Positions 8,437-16,557 of a stretch of DNA of 59,190 nt are shown piece by piece. Below the pieces are notes generated by a model that was given only the letters and a program-made list of their open reading frames with translations, was not told where the DNA came from and did no database searches. Source of the stretch: DAOUBF01 sp034432795 (GTDB lineage Bacteria; Chloroflexota; Anaerolineae; DSLN01); the NCBI GenBank assembly GCA_034432795.1, contig DAOUBF010000009.1, forward strand, positions 1-59,190, in the 5' to 3' direction. Each line of letters starts with the position of its first letter. Position 1 is the stretch's first letter. A program made the position numbers and the translations under genes.

Positions 8437-9428
8437 TAGAAGACCGCCGGCATTTGCTGGCCGAAGTGGCTTCCCTATATTACGAGCAGAATTTGAGCCA
8501 GGCTGAGATCGCCGAACGGCTTGGCCTGTCGCGTTCCAATGTCTCGCGGCTGCTGGCCGAGGCCCGCCAGGAAGGGATCGTGGAGATCACCATCCACTAC
8601 CCCTGGCAGGGGAGGCCCGACCTGGAGAGGCGGCTGGTAGAGCGATTCAGGCTTAAAGACGCGCGTGTGCTGCAGACCGGCTCCTACGGCTATACCCAGA
8701 TGGTTCAGGGGCTGGGTGTGCTGGCGGCGCGCTACCTGGAAAGCCACCTGCGCGATCGGATGGTGCTGGGCATCTCCTGGAGCACCGGCGTCTATCAGGT
8801 GGTGAACGCGCTGCGGGCGGCGCGGCGGCTGGGCGTAACGGTGGTGCAACTCACCGGCGCGGTCGGCTCAGTGTCCCCTGTCCTGGATGGCCCCGATCTG
8901 GCCCGCTGGCTGGCGCAAACCCTGGGTGGGCAGTACCGCTACCTGCACGCGCCTCTCCTGGTGGAGAGCGCCGAGGTGCGCCAGGCATTGGAGCAGGAAC
9001 GGGCCATCCGCGAGACGCTGGACCTGGCCCGACGAGCCGACATTGCCCTGGTGGGCATCGGCTCCATCCAGCCCGCTTTATCCACATTGCTCCAGGCGGG
9101 CCTGGTGGACGAGGACGGGCTGGCAGCGATAGCCGCCATGGGCGCAGTGGGCGATATTTGCACGTACCATTACGACATCTATGGCCGGATTGTGCCACTG
9201 GAGCTTCACCAGCGTATCATCGGCATTGATCTCGCGTCGCTTTCCCGCATCCCGCTGGTGATCGGCGTGGCCGGCGGGCGCGAGAAGGCCGAGGCTATCC
9301 TGGGGGCATTACGCGGCGGCTACATCAACTGCCTGGTGACGGACGAGATCGCAGCCCACGAGGTGCTGCGCCTGGCGGATCAGACGCCGGACGACGGACG
9401 ACGGACGACGGAGACTAAGGGGGGCTGA
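8433..9428 (+). CDS. SorC/DeoR-family sugar-binding transcriptional regulator
   Basis: 331 residues. The N-terminal helix-turn-helix is clear at 20-42 (LSQAEIAERLGLSRSNVSRL). The rest matches the SorC effector domain, related to phosphosugar-binding folds: GISWSTGVYQVVNAL, VVQLTGAVGS and DIALVGIGS. Family members usually sense a phosphorylated sugar of their own pathway, so DHA, dihydroxyacetone phosphate or glycerol 3-phosphate are plausible ligands. It sits between HPr and Enzyme I and overlaps ptsH by 4 bp. The last residues (TPDDGRRTTETKGG) are encoded by an R2 tandem repeat and are probably not functional. Confidence 0.9.
   Translation: MIEDRRHLLAEVASLYYEQNLSQAEIAERLGLSRSNVSRLLAEARQEGIVEITIHYPWQGRPDLERRLVERFRLKDARVLQTGSYGYTQMVQGLGVLAARYLESHLRDRMVLGISWSTGVYQVVNALRAARRLGVTVVQLTGAVGSVSPVLDGPDLARWLAQTLGGQYRYLHAPLLVESAEVRQALEQERAIRETLDLARRADIALVGIGSIQPALSTLLQAGLVDEDGLAAIAAMGAVGDICTYHYDIYGRIVPLELHQRIIGIDLASLSRIPLVIGVAGGREKAEAILGALRGGYINCLVTDEIAAHEVLRLADQTPDDGRRTTETKGG
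9388..9414. repeat. GACGGAC tandem repeat (family R2) inside the end of the regulator gene
   Basis: Four tandem ACGACGG-like units encode most of the regulator's C-terminal tail. See other copies at 3663, 32822, 42651, 49546 and 53022. Confidence 0.65.
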
Positions 9429-9459
9429 AGCCTGGGTTCAGCACACCAGGCCAGGGAAC

Positions 9460-11181
9460 ATGAAGGCATTCCAGGGGATCCCGGCTTCTGATGGGATCGC
9501 TATCGGTCCCATCTTTTATCTCAAGCGGGTGGAGGTAGAGGTCAAAGCCACAACCGTAGAGGACCCGGCGGCGGAATGGGCACGGCTGGAGGCCGCACTG
9601 GCAGCAGCCCGATCTGAGATTGAAGCACTGACGGCCAGCGCGCAGCAGGTGGGGACGAGCGAAGCCGCCATTTTTGAGGCCCATCGCATGTTCCTGGACG
9701 ACCCGGCACTATTGGACGCCGTGCGCGCCCGCATTCAGGAGGAGAAGCAAAACGCCGAAGCTGCCTGGAACGCGGCGATCCAGGACTATGCCGCCATGCT
9801 GGAGAGCCTGGATGACCCCCTCTTCCGCGCCCGCGCCGCCGACCTGCGCGACGTCGGCGAGCGTGTCTTGCGACGCCTGGCCGGAGTCGCCGAGAGTGCC
9901 GCCAGGCCGACCGTCCCCTCGGTCATCCTGGCCGCCGAACTCACCCCCTCCGACACGATTCAGCTTGACCGGGAGCTTGTCCTGGCCTTCTGCACGGCCG
10001 GCGGCGGGCCAACCTCCCACGCAGCCATCCTGGCGCGGGCTTTGGGCCGCCCGGCGGTCGTGGGCCTGGGGCCAGCGGTGCTGGCCCTGGAGCCGGGGAC
10101 AACCGTGATCGTAGATGGTCGGGCCGGACAGGTGGTGGCCGACCCAGACGCGACGACGCTGGCAGAGGCCCTTCAGCGCCAGGCCGCCAGCGCCGCCGCG
10201 CTGACCCAGGCCCAGGCACGGGCCAGCGCGCCCGCCATCACCCGCGATGGTCACCGGATTGAGGTCGTGGCCAACCTGGGCGCGGCCAGCGAAGTGGGGG
10301 AAGCCCTGGCGCACGGCGCGGAGGGGGTGGGCCTGCTCCGCACCGAATTCCTGTTCCTGGACCGGCACACGCCGCCGGATGAAAACGAACAGGTCGCCGC
10401 CTATCAGGCTATCCTCTCCGCGCTCAAAGCGGATGGGCGCACAGACCGCCCGCTCATCATCCGCACGTTGGACATCGGCGGCGACAAGCCCGTGCCCTAC
10501 ATTAACCTGGGGGCGGAGATGAACCCTTTCCTGGGTGTGCGCGGCCTGCGCCTGGGCCTGGTCTATCGTGACCTGCTCAAGACGCAGCTTCGCGCCATCC
10601 TCCGCGCCGGCGTCGCCGGGCGCACCCTGGTCATGTTTCCCATGGTGACAACGCTAGAGGAGGTCCGCGCCGCGAAAGCACTCCTGGAAGAGGCTCGCGC
10701 TGAGTTAGAGGCATCGGGCCTCTCCCATCACCTGGATGGGGTGGGGATTATGGTGGAAGTGCCAGCGGCGGCATTGCTGGCCGACAAACTGGCGCCTGAA
10801 CTTAACTTCTTCAGCCTGGGGACGAATGACCTCACCCAGTACACTATGGCTGCTGACCGCACCAACGCTAGCGTCGCGCCGCTGGCCGACGGGCTACATC
10901 CGGCGGTGCTGCGGCTGATTGAGCGCACCGCCCAGGCGGCGCACGCAGCGGGCGGCTGGTGCGGCGTGTGCGGCGAGTTGGCCGGCGACCCGGTGGCCGT
11001 GCCCATCCTGGTTGGCCTGGGAGTGGATGAGTTGAGTATGGCCCCGGCGGCGATCCCCCAGGTCAAGGAGATCATCCGCAGCCTGTCCCTCCCTGAGGCA
11101 CGTGAACTGGCTCAGAAGGCGCTTGACCTGACCTCGGCGGATGAGGTGCGCCAGTTGGTGCTCAGCCGCCCGACCGCATAG
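9460..11181 (+). CDS. ptsI: Phosphoenolpyruvate-protein phosphotransferase (PTS Enzyme I)
   Basis: 573 residues, the standard Enzyme I length. The N-terminal half contains the phosphohistidine domain with GGGPTSHAAILAR, active His187. The C-terminal PEP-binding TIM barrel has GVGLLRTEFLFLD, FFSLGTNDLTQYTMAADR and GWCGVCGELAGDP with the catalytic Cys. It autophosphorylates from PEP and charges HPr. No sugar-specific EIIB or EIIC gene is in the window, so the relay here seems devoted to DHA. Start ATG follows the regulator stop by 31 bp. Confidence 0.97.
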   Translation: MKAFQGIPASDGIAIGPIFYLKRVEVEVKATTVEDPAAEWARLEAALAAARSEIEALTASAQQVGTSEAAIFEAHRMFLDDPALLDAVRARIQEEKQNAEAAWNAAIQDYAAMLESLDDPLFRARAADLRDVGERVLRRLAGVAESAARPTVPSVILAAELTPSDTIQLDRELVLAFCTAGGGPTSHAAILARALGRPAVVGLGPAVLALEPGTTVIVDGRAGQVVADPDATTLAEALQRQAASAAALTQAQARASAPAITRDGHRIEVVANLGAASEVGEALAHGAEGVGLLRTEFLFLDRHTPPDENEQVAAYQAILSALKADGRTDRPLIIRTLDIGGDKPVPYINLGAEMNPFLGVRGLRLGLVYRDLLKTQLRAILRAGVAGRTLVMFPMVTTLEEVRAAKALLEEARAELEASGLSHHLDGVGIMVEVPAAALLADKLAPELNFFSLGTNDLTQYTMAADRTNASVAPLADGLHPAVLRLIERTAQAAHAAGGWCGVCGELAGDPVAVPILVGLGVDELSMAPAAIPQVKEIIRSLSLPEARELAQKALDLTSADEVRQLVLSRPTA

Positions 11182-11221
11182 CGACTACGCCCCTATCCAG
11201 CCGCGATTTCAATCATCCGCC

Positions 11222-11250
11222 TTGACAGGACACGACGGGGCTGGTAGAAT
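11222..11250 (+). promoter_or_regulatory. Sigma-70-type promoter of the tRNA-Glu gene
   Basis: Consensus -35 TTGACA (11222-11227), 17-bp spacer and -10 TAGAAT (11245-11250). The predicted start at about 11257 lies some 21 bases before the mature tRNA. Confidence 0.82.
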
Positions 11251-11277
11251 GTGGCTATCACATAGAGTGAGCGCAAT

Positions 11278-11350
<73 letters not shown>

Positions 11351-11363
11351 CACATTGACATGA

Positions 11364-11396
11364 CCGCCTCACGGGGATATGTTGGCCGTGAGGCGG
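11364..11396 (+). terminator. Hairpin terminator after tRNA-Glu
   Basis: Perfect 11-bp stem CCGCCTCACGG (11364-11374) / CCGTGAGGCGG (11386-11396) with an 11-nt loop, followed by a short mixed CTTGCTTC tail. It starts 14 bases after the tRNA. The T-run is weak, so termination efficiency is uncertain. Confidence 0.7.
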
Positions 11397-11449
11397 CTTG
11401 CTTCAGAGTCACACCTAAACGACATCAACGATCACGCCATAACTCAACC

Positions 11450-12268
11450 TTGGAGCAGATCCTCCCGCCCGACGACTTCTACAACCGGCTGGCGCCTTTC
11501 TACGACACGATGAACGATTGGGGGGCGCGGCTGGCCTTTGAATTGCCCTTCTTTCGCCGCCTGTTCGCGCAGCGGAATGTACGCTCGGTACTGGATGTGG
11601 CCTGCGGCAGCGGGCGGCACGCTGTCGCCTTCGCCCAATGGGGCCTGCGCGTCGCCGGGGCCGACATCAGCCCGGCGATGATCGCCCTGGCGCGGCAACA
11701 CGCCGCCGACATGGGGGTAGAGGTGCGCTTTGAGGTGGCCGGTTTCGGCGACCTGGCGGAGCACTTCCCACAGCCATTTGATGCCCTGGTGTGCCTGGGC
11801 AACTCCCTGGTTCACATCTTAAGCGATGAGGAGATGGCCACGACGCTGCGGGCATTCCGCCACCGGCTGCGCCCAGGCGGCCTGCTCGTGCTGCACAACC
11901 TGAACTATGATCGCCGCTGGCGTGAGAAACCGCGCTTCTTCGCGCCCAATGGTGGCACAATCGGCGGGCGCGAGGTGCTGATCTGGCGTTTCGCGGATTA
12001 CGGTGAGCGGCTGATCACCTTCCACACCGCGCTCTTCACCAAACAGGACGGCGGCTGGCAGGTGGAGGTCCACAGCACCCGCCAGCGCCCCTGGCAGCGC
12101 GGCGAGCTATTCAGCCAGCTCACCTTTGCGGGCTTCACCCATGTCCAGTTCTACGGCGACCTGAGCGGTGCGCCTTTTGATAAAGCCGCTTCAGAGGACT
12201 TGGTGATCGTGGCTGAGAGCCTGGCGGACATCCGGGCAGACGAAGCGCCCCCACATCCATTATGCTGA
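11450..12268 (+). CDS. Class I SAM-dependent methyltransferase
   Basis: 272 residues from TTG 11450. The frame is open back to an ATG at 11360, but that extension would translate the tRNA terminator hairpin, so I reject it. FYNRLAPFYDTMNDW, then VLDVACGSGRHAVAFA (motif I) and VAGADISPAMIALAR (motif II), are typical of small-molecule methyltransferases of the ubiquinone/menaquinone or general type-11 group. LVCLGNSLVHIL and LRPGGLLVLHNLNYD are the usual later motifs. Substrate unknown. Confidence 0.85.
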   Translation: MEQILPPDDFYNRLAPFYDTMNDWGARLAFELPFFRRLFAQRNVRSVLDVACGSGRHAVAFAQWGLRVAGADISPAMIALARQHAADMGVEVRFEVAGFGDLAEHFPQPFDALVCLGNSLVHILSDEEMATTLRAFRHRLRPGGLLVLHNLNYDRRWREKPRFFAPNGGTIGGREVLIWRFADYGERLITFHTALFTKQDGGWQVEVHSTRQRPWQRGELFSQLTFAGFTHVQFYGDLSGAPFDKAASEDLVIVAESLADIRADEAPPHPLC

Positions 12269-12635
12269 GCACAACGCCAGCAGGTTGTCCGTCATCCGTC
12301 GGCAGCCGCCGCAGCCGTCGGACGCGCTCAATCAAAGCCACTTCCACGGCGAGCGTTGGGCCACACCCCCAACGACAGGCCGGGCAACCCTCATCCCGGC
12401 AGATGGCGCAGGAATACATGTCACTTTCCTGGGGGAAAGCGGGCAGGTTATCGCTCACACCGCCACCGCTCATGGCCGCCGCCCCCCCAGCAGCGGCCAT
12501 GAGTGGCTGTATTTTCATTCTATCGGGGTGACCGTGTAATGTGAATCGCTCGCTTAACGTATTTGGGCTACGTTATTTTGCGTACCCAGCAGACCTTGCA
12601 TAAAGGCGGGGATCAGGGCACAAGCGACCAGGACA
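12269..12635. other. Intergenic stretch with a doubtful Cys-rich reading frame
   Basis: No convincing gene. A - strand frame opening at 12518 contains SCAICRDEGCPACRWGC followed by an amphipathic stretch (VALIERVRRLRRLP), which looks like a small zinc-binding protein. It then reads through a repeat-like segment and overlaps the methyltransferase gene by 134 bp before its stop at 12135, which argues against it. A + strand frame at 12285-12539 has no recognisable features. Confidence 0.3.
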
Positions 12636-13334
12636 ATGCAGATAGGAGAGGCGACTTACCCCATTGAGGCGATCCTGTTTGACCTGGATGGGACATTGAT
12701 TGATACTGATGACACGCTGATTGCGCGTTGGGAGCAGTGGCTGGGGCGACTGGCCTGGCTGTTCCCCCAGCGCGACCCGCGCCCGTTCCTGCGCCGGGCG
12801 CTCCAATGGGCCGAGACGCCCGGCAATGCCTTCGTCAGCGCGTTGGATGCCCTTTACCTGGACAGGGTGCTACACGGATTCAGTGAATGGCTCTACCGTG
12901 CTCGCGGCCTGGCAACGCCCAGCACGGTCGCACCCATTGCAGGCGTGGACAGGCTATTGAGTGCGCTGGCGAGCACATATCCGCTGGCCCTCGTCACCAC
13001 GCGCGTTCGCCGCCAGGCCGAGGCGCTTCTGGCTGCCGCCAATCTCCCACCCGTCTTTCAGTTCATCATTGGCGGCCTGGACACGACGCGGATGAAACCC
13101 CACCCGGCGCCGATCCTGCGGGCGGCGGAGCTTCTGGGCGTCCCCCCGGAACGCTGCCTGATGGTTGGAGATACAACAGTGGACATCCGCGCAGCGCGAG
13201 CGGCAGGTGCCTGGGCCGTCGGTGTGCTGTGCGGCTTCGGCCAGCGGGATGAGCTAGAACGCGCAGGGGCGCATCTCATTCTGGAGACGACGCCCCTGCT
13301 GATCCAGTATTTGCCCAGGCCGAAAGGTGGGTAA
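12636..13334 (+). CDS. HAD-superfamily hydrolase (phosphoglycolate phosphatase-like)
   Basis: 232 residues. HAD motif I is ILFDLDGTLID (14-24), with the nucleophilic Asp first in DLDGT. The helical cap spans about 25-95. Motif II is LALVTTR, motif III the lysine in MKPHPAP, and motif IV MVGDTTVDIRAARAAG. Such enzymes remove phosphate from small molecules such as phosphoglycolate or sugar phosphates; the substrate cannot be told from sequence. Start ATG 12636 places motif I at the normal distance. Confidence 0.88.
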   Translation: MQIGEATYPIEAILFDLDGTLIDTDDTLIARWEQWLGRLAWLFPQRDPRPFLRRALQWAETPGNAFVSALDALYLDRVLHGFSEWLYRARGLATPSTVAPIAGVDRLLSALASTYPLALVTTRVRRQAEALLAAANLPPVFQFIIGGLDTTRMKPHPAPILRAAELLGVPPERCLMVGDTTVDIRAARAAGAWAVGVLCGFGQRDELERAGAHLILETTPLLIQYLPRPKGG

Positions 13335-13341
13335 ATTCAAC

Positions 13342-13752
13342 TCATCTAAGCCAGTTATCCACGCGTAAGCCGACAACACGTCGGAAATGCTCCTCGTTAT
13401 TCGTAACCAATATAAGCCCATTAATCAGCGCAGATGCAGCGATCAAAATATCGGCATCTCCGATCAGAGCGCCACGCTGAAACAGATCAGCATAGATCGT
13501 GGCAGCACGCACCACAATTTCATCGGTAAGGGGCACAATCTGACTTGCAGCACATAGACGATCAAAGGCTGCCACTTGCGCCGTCGCTGCCTTCGCCTTC
13601 AGCCCCCGTAATACTTCATAGCGCGTGATAATGGAGAAGGTAAATTGGCTATGCGCAGCCAAGTATTCCTGTGCCCGTTGAACGGCAACCGGATGCCGCC
13701 GCATCACCGCCGAAAGCACATCGGTATCTAGAAGAGCTGGTGGTGAGATCAT
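13342..13752 (-). CDS. vapC: PIN-domain ribonuclease toxin (VapC-like)
   Basis: 136 residues. PIN fold acidic residues are visible: LLDTDVLS at the N-terminus, RYEVLRG near 45, and IGDADILIAASA near 97. The last lines up with the metal-binding pair of VapC toxins, which cleave RNA (often initiator tRNA). It overlaps the upstream antitoxin gene by 4 bp, the classical toxin-antitoxin arrangement. It converges on the HAD gene, whose stop lies 7 bp away. Confidence 0.9.
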   Translation of the reverse strand: MISPPALLDTDVLSAVMRRHPVAVQRAQEYLAAHSQFTFSIITRYEVLRGLKAKAATAQVAAFDRLCAASQIVPLTDEIVVRAATIYADLFQRGALIGDADILIAASALINGLILVTNNEEHFRRVVGLRVDNWLR

Positions 13753-13991
13753 ACAGATGGCCTATCTCTGAAGAAGTTGTCTCGATCCAGGACGATCTGT
13801 TCAATCTCTTGAATCTGCTCCTCGGAAAGGCCATTGTACACATGGGTAGCCAATGACAGCACATCCACTGAAGGCTCAATCGTCTCCACGACCAACCGCA
13901 CCCGCTGCCCCTCAGGAATAGCGATATCAATAGGGGTCAGTGGCCGGAACACTCCGTTCTCAAAGACTGCGTCAAGCGCCTTCGTTGTCAT
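13749..13991 (-). CDS. vapB: Antitoxin of the DUF104 / AF2212-like family
   Basis: 80 residues. VFENGVFRPLTPIDIAIPEGQRVRLVVE is the signature of DUF104 antitoxins, whose small beta fold often pairs with PIN toxins. The C-terminal acidic helix (LSEEQIQEIEQIVLDRDNF) would wrap and block the toxin. Its own promoter lies just upstream (14015-14043). It is translationally coupled to the toxin gene. Confidence 0.88.
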   Translation of the reverse strand: MTTKALDAVFENGVFRPLTPIDIAIPEGQRVRLVVETIEPSVDVLSLATHVYNGLSEEQIQEIEQIVLDRDNFFRDRPSV

Positions 13992-14014
13992 CGTTGGTTC
14001 TCCAATCTACCCCT

Positions 14015-14043
14015 ATTGTAGGATAGAAACCACGGTATGTAAA
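14015..14043 (-). promoter_or_regulatory. Sigma-70-type promoter of the vapBC pair
   Basis: On the - strand: TTTACA (14043-14038), 17-bp spacer, TACAAT (14020-14015). The start of transcription would be near 14008, 17 bases before the antitoxin ATG. Confidence 0.65.
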
Positions 14044-14078
14044 GGCTACTCGTGTAGCTCCTCACGCATTAAGTTGTC

Positions 14079-15275
14079 TCATTCCAGCGACACCGGATGC
14101 ACCTCCGGCTGGTGTGCCTCTGGCAGCCAGCTATAGGGGTACTTCTCGTCCTCGTAACGCAACGCCGCCCTGGTCACGCGCAGCGGGTGAAACGTGTCGC
14201 ACATGACGGCCAGTTCTTCCGTCTTCTCCTTGCCAATACTGGCTTCCACCGTCCCCGGATGCGGGCCGTGCGGGATGCCGCTGGGATGCAGCGTGAACGA
14301 AGCATAGTCAATGCCCCGCCGACTCATGAAGTTGCCGTCCACATAGTAGATCACCTCATCGGAATCCACGTTGCTGTGGTTATAGGGCGCAGGGATCGCC
14401 AGCGGGTGATAGTCAAACTTGCGCGGCACAAACGAGCAAATGACGAAATTGTTCCCCTCAAACGTTTGGTGCACCGGCGGCGGCTGGTGCACCCGCCCGG
14501 TGATCGGCTCAAAGTCGGCAATGTTGAAAATCCAGGGATAGAGGAAGCCATCCCAGCCTACCACATCCAGCGGATGGAAGTCAAAATAGAAGGCGGTGAG
14601 TTCATTGCGGGCCTTGACGCGCACCTCAAACTCGCCCGTCTCGGTGTGCGTTTCCAGCGTCTGCGGCACGCGGATGTCGCGTTCACAATAGGGCGAGTGC
14701 TCTAAAAGCTGGCCGTACTCGTTGCGGTAACGGCGCGGCGGCTCAATGGGTGAGGGCGACTCAAACACCAGCCAGCGATGCTCCACCCCCGTATCCAGGA
14801 TGAAACGGTGCGTACAGCCGATAGGAATAATGATGTAATCCCCCGGCATCCAATCCAGCGTGCCGAAGACCGTCTCCAACCGCCCCCGCCCCTCGTGGAC
14901 GAAGATGCACTCAAACGCCTGGCCGTTGCGGTAGAAATAGTCCATCGGCTCTGTAGGCCGGGCGATGCCGATGGCGATGTCATTGTTGGCCATCAGCCAC
15001 TGGCGCGACGTCAGCGGATCGCCCCCCTTGACCGCCTCTTTTGTGCGGAAGTGACGGTGGCGCAACGGCCCCGGCTCCTCAAACTCGTACGCAAAGTCGG
15101 CCAGCTTCTCAATCCGCCGCACCTGTGTCGGCGGGTGATGGTGATACAGGATAGACTGAATGCCGGAGAAGCCCCGTGTCCCCATGACTTGCTCGGCATA
15201 CAGCGACCCATCCGGCTTACGGAACTGCGTATGGCGCTTATGCGGGATCTCCCCCAACCTGTGATAGAACGGCAT
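14079..15275 (-). CDS. hmgA: Homogentisate 1,2-dioxygenase
   Basis: 398 residues, cupin fold. It opens the aromatic ring of homogentisate to maleylacetoacetate using Fe(II) and O2. The N-terminal HKRHTQFRKPDGSLYAEQVMG and the central PGDYIIIPIGCTHRF are family landmarks; SGIPHGPHPGTVEASIG near residue 335 contains the metal-ligand region. It is the last gene of a three-gene - strand operon, after 4-hydroxyphenylpyruvate dioxygenase and fumarylacetoacetase. Start ATG 15275 has AAGGAGGGG just upstream. An oxygen-requiring pathway implies at least facultative aerobic life. Confidence 0.93.
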   Translation of the reverse strand: MPFYHRLGEIPHKRHTQFRKPDGSLYAEQVMGTRGFSGIQSILYHHHPPTQVRRIEKLADFAYEFEEPGPLRHRHFRTKEAVKGGDPLTSRQWLMANNDIAIGIARPTEPMDYFYRNGQAFECIFVHEGRGRLETVFGTLDWMPGDYIIIPIGCTHRFILDTGVEHRWLVFESPSPIEPPRRYRNEYGQLLEHSPYCERDIRVPQTLETHTETGEFEVRVKARNELTAFYFDFHPLDVVGWDGFLYPWIFNIADFEPITGRVHQPPPVHQTFEGNNFVICSFVPRKFDYHPLAIPAPYNHSNVDSDEVIYYVDGNFMSRRGIDYASFTLHPSGIPHGPHPGTVEASIGKEKTEELAVMCDTFHPLRVTRAALRYEDEKYPYSWLPEAHQPEVHPVSLE

Positions 15276-15332
15276 CGCAACCCCTCCTTAGTCGCATAGG
15301 AACTCAGCGGGACCTGCGAGTTCCCCCCCAGC

Positions 15333-16361
15333 CTATCTTCGCTCAACCACGCGATTCCTCAGCACACCCAGACGCTCCACCTCCAATTCCACCACGTCGC
15401 CGGGCTTGAGCCAGCCGCCGGTCGTCTCTGGGCCTAGCTCCAGGATACAGCCCGTGCCCACCGTGCCGCTGCCCAGCACATCGCCGGGGTAGAGCATGGT
15501 GTCCTGCGAGGCGTAGGCGATCATCTGAGCGAAGGTATAGTAAATGTCCTTAAAGTTGCCCCGTGAGAACTCGCGACCGTTAATGCGCGCCGTCATGGCC
15601 AGATCGTACACGCTCCCCTGGCCTTCGCGCACGATGCGCCGGTCTTCAAGTTCGTCGGGCGTGACCAGCGCCGGGCCGAAGCTGGTGGCGAAGTCCTTCC
15701 CCTTGGCCGGCCCCAGATTCAGCTTCATCTCCTTGCGCTGGATGTCGCGAGCGCTCCAGTCATTCATGATCATATAGCCCGCGATATAGCTCTCAGCCTC
15801 CTCCACCGGGATGTCCCGCCCCGGCTTACCGATGACGCAGGCGATCTCCAGTTCATAGTCCAACTCCTGCGTGGCGCGGGGCTTGGGGATGTCATCGTCA
15901 GGGCCAAAGATGGCATTGTGGTTGCTGAAATAAAACACCGGGATCTCGTACCACTCTGGGACCATCTCCAGGCCGCGCCGCGCCCGCGCCGCTTTGACGT
16001 GCTGCTCAAAGGCGTAAAAGTCGCGCACGCTGCGGGGGAAAGGCAACGGCGCGAACAGGCGCACGCGGCTGAGCGGAAACGCCACCGGTGCCCGCCCCTT
16101 GCCCTTCAACGCCAGAATATCCTGGCCTTCCAGCGCGGCCAGCACCTCGCGGATGTGGTCAAAGTAAGGCTGGCGGTTGTTGCCCACCAGCAACAACTCT
16201 ATATCGGAGGGCAACTCCAGTGGGCGCAGGCCGCGCGTGCCTTGCGCCCAGGATTGGGCAGTCACGATGTCCACAACCGCGTCGCCAACCAGCGCGCCAA
16301 TCGCCGGCCCACGCCGCGCATCCCAGTTAGGACCAAGGCCCATAAACGTGACCAGCTTCAT
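15333..16361 (-). CDS. Fumarylacetoacetate hydrolase family protein, probably fumarylacetoacetase
   Basis: 342 residues from ATG 16361, chosen because MKLVTF is the usual start and GAGGG lies 6-10 bases before it. The catalytic fold is at the C-terminus: YEIPVFYFSNHNAIFG, then ATQELDYELEIACVIG with the Glu/Asp metal ligands, and MNDWSARDIQ. These enzymes cleave C-C bonds of acylpyruvates. Between hppD and hmgA, the natural substrate is fumarylacetoacetate, giving fumarate and acetoacetate. No maleylacetoacetate isomerase gene is adjacent. Confidence 0.88.
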   Translation of the reverse strand: MKLVTFMGLGPNWDARRGPAIGALVGDAVVDIVTAQSWAQGTRGLRPLELPSDIELLLVGNNRQPYFDHIREVLAALEGQDILALKGKGRAPVAFPLSRVRLFAPLPFPRSVRDFYAFEQHVKAARARRGLEMVPEWYEIPVFYFSNHNAIFGPDDDIPKPRATQELDYELEIACVIGKPGRDIPVEEAESYIAGYMIMNDWSARDIQRKEMKLNLGPAKGKDFATSFGPALVTPDELEDRRIVREGQGSVYDLAMTARINGREFSRGNFKDIYYTFAQMIAYASQDTMLYPGDVLGSGTVGTGCILELGPETTGGWLKPGDVVELEVERLGVLRNRVVERR

Positions 16362-16436
16362 CAGACCCTCACGGCTGATCGGAGTTTCGGCTGTAGGGCA
16401 GGTTTCCATACCTGCCGCAGCAGCGGCTTCATTAGA

Positions 16437-16539
16437 CCCTCTCCCCCACCCACCCCGGCCCTCCCCCGCCAGTACCGGGCTTACCCAGAGAGGGAGCTAT
16501 TTCCCTCCCCGTGAATAGGGAGGTCAGGGAAAGGGATAG
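16437..16539. repeat. G-rich palindromic repeat cluster (family R1)
   Basis: C-runs then G-runs, including TCCCTCCCC and its near complement GGGAGGTCAGGGA, filling the gap between hppD and the fumarylacetoacetase gene. Confidence 0.65.
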
Positions 16540-16557
16540 TTCTGTGATTGACTGAAT

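Noticed and set aside
11360..11449. N-terminal 30 residues of the methyltransferase frame starting at ATG 11360
   Set aside because: This stretch is the terminator hairpin of the tRNA gene; family similarity begins after the TTG at 11450.
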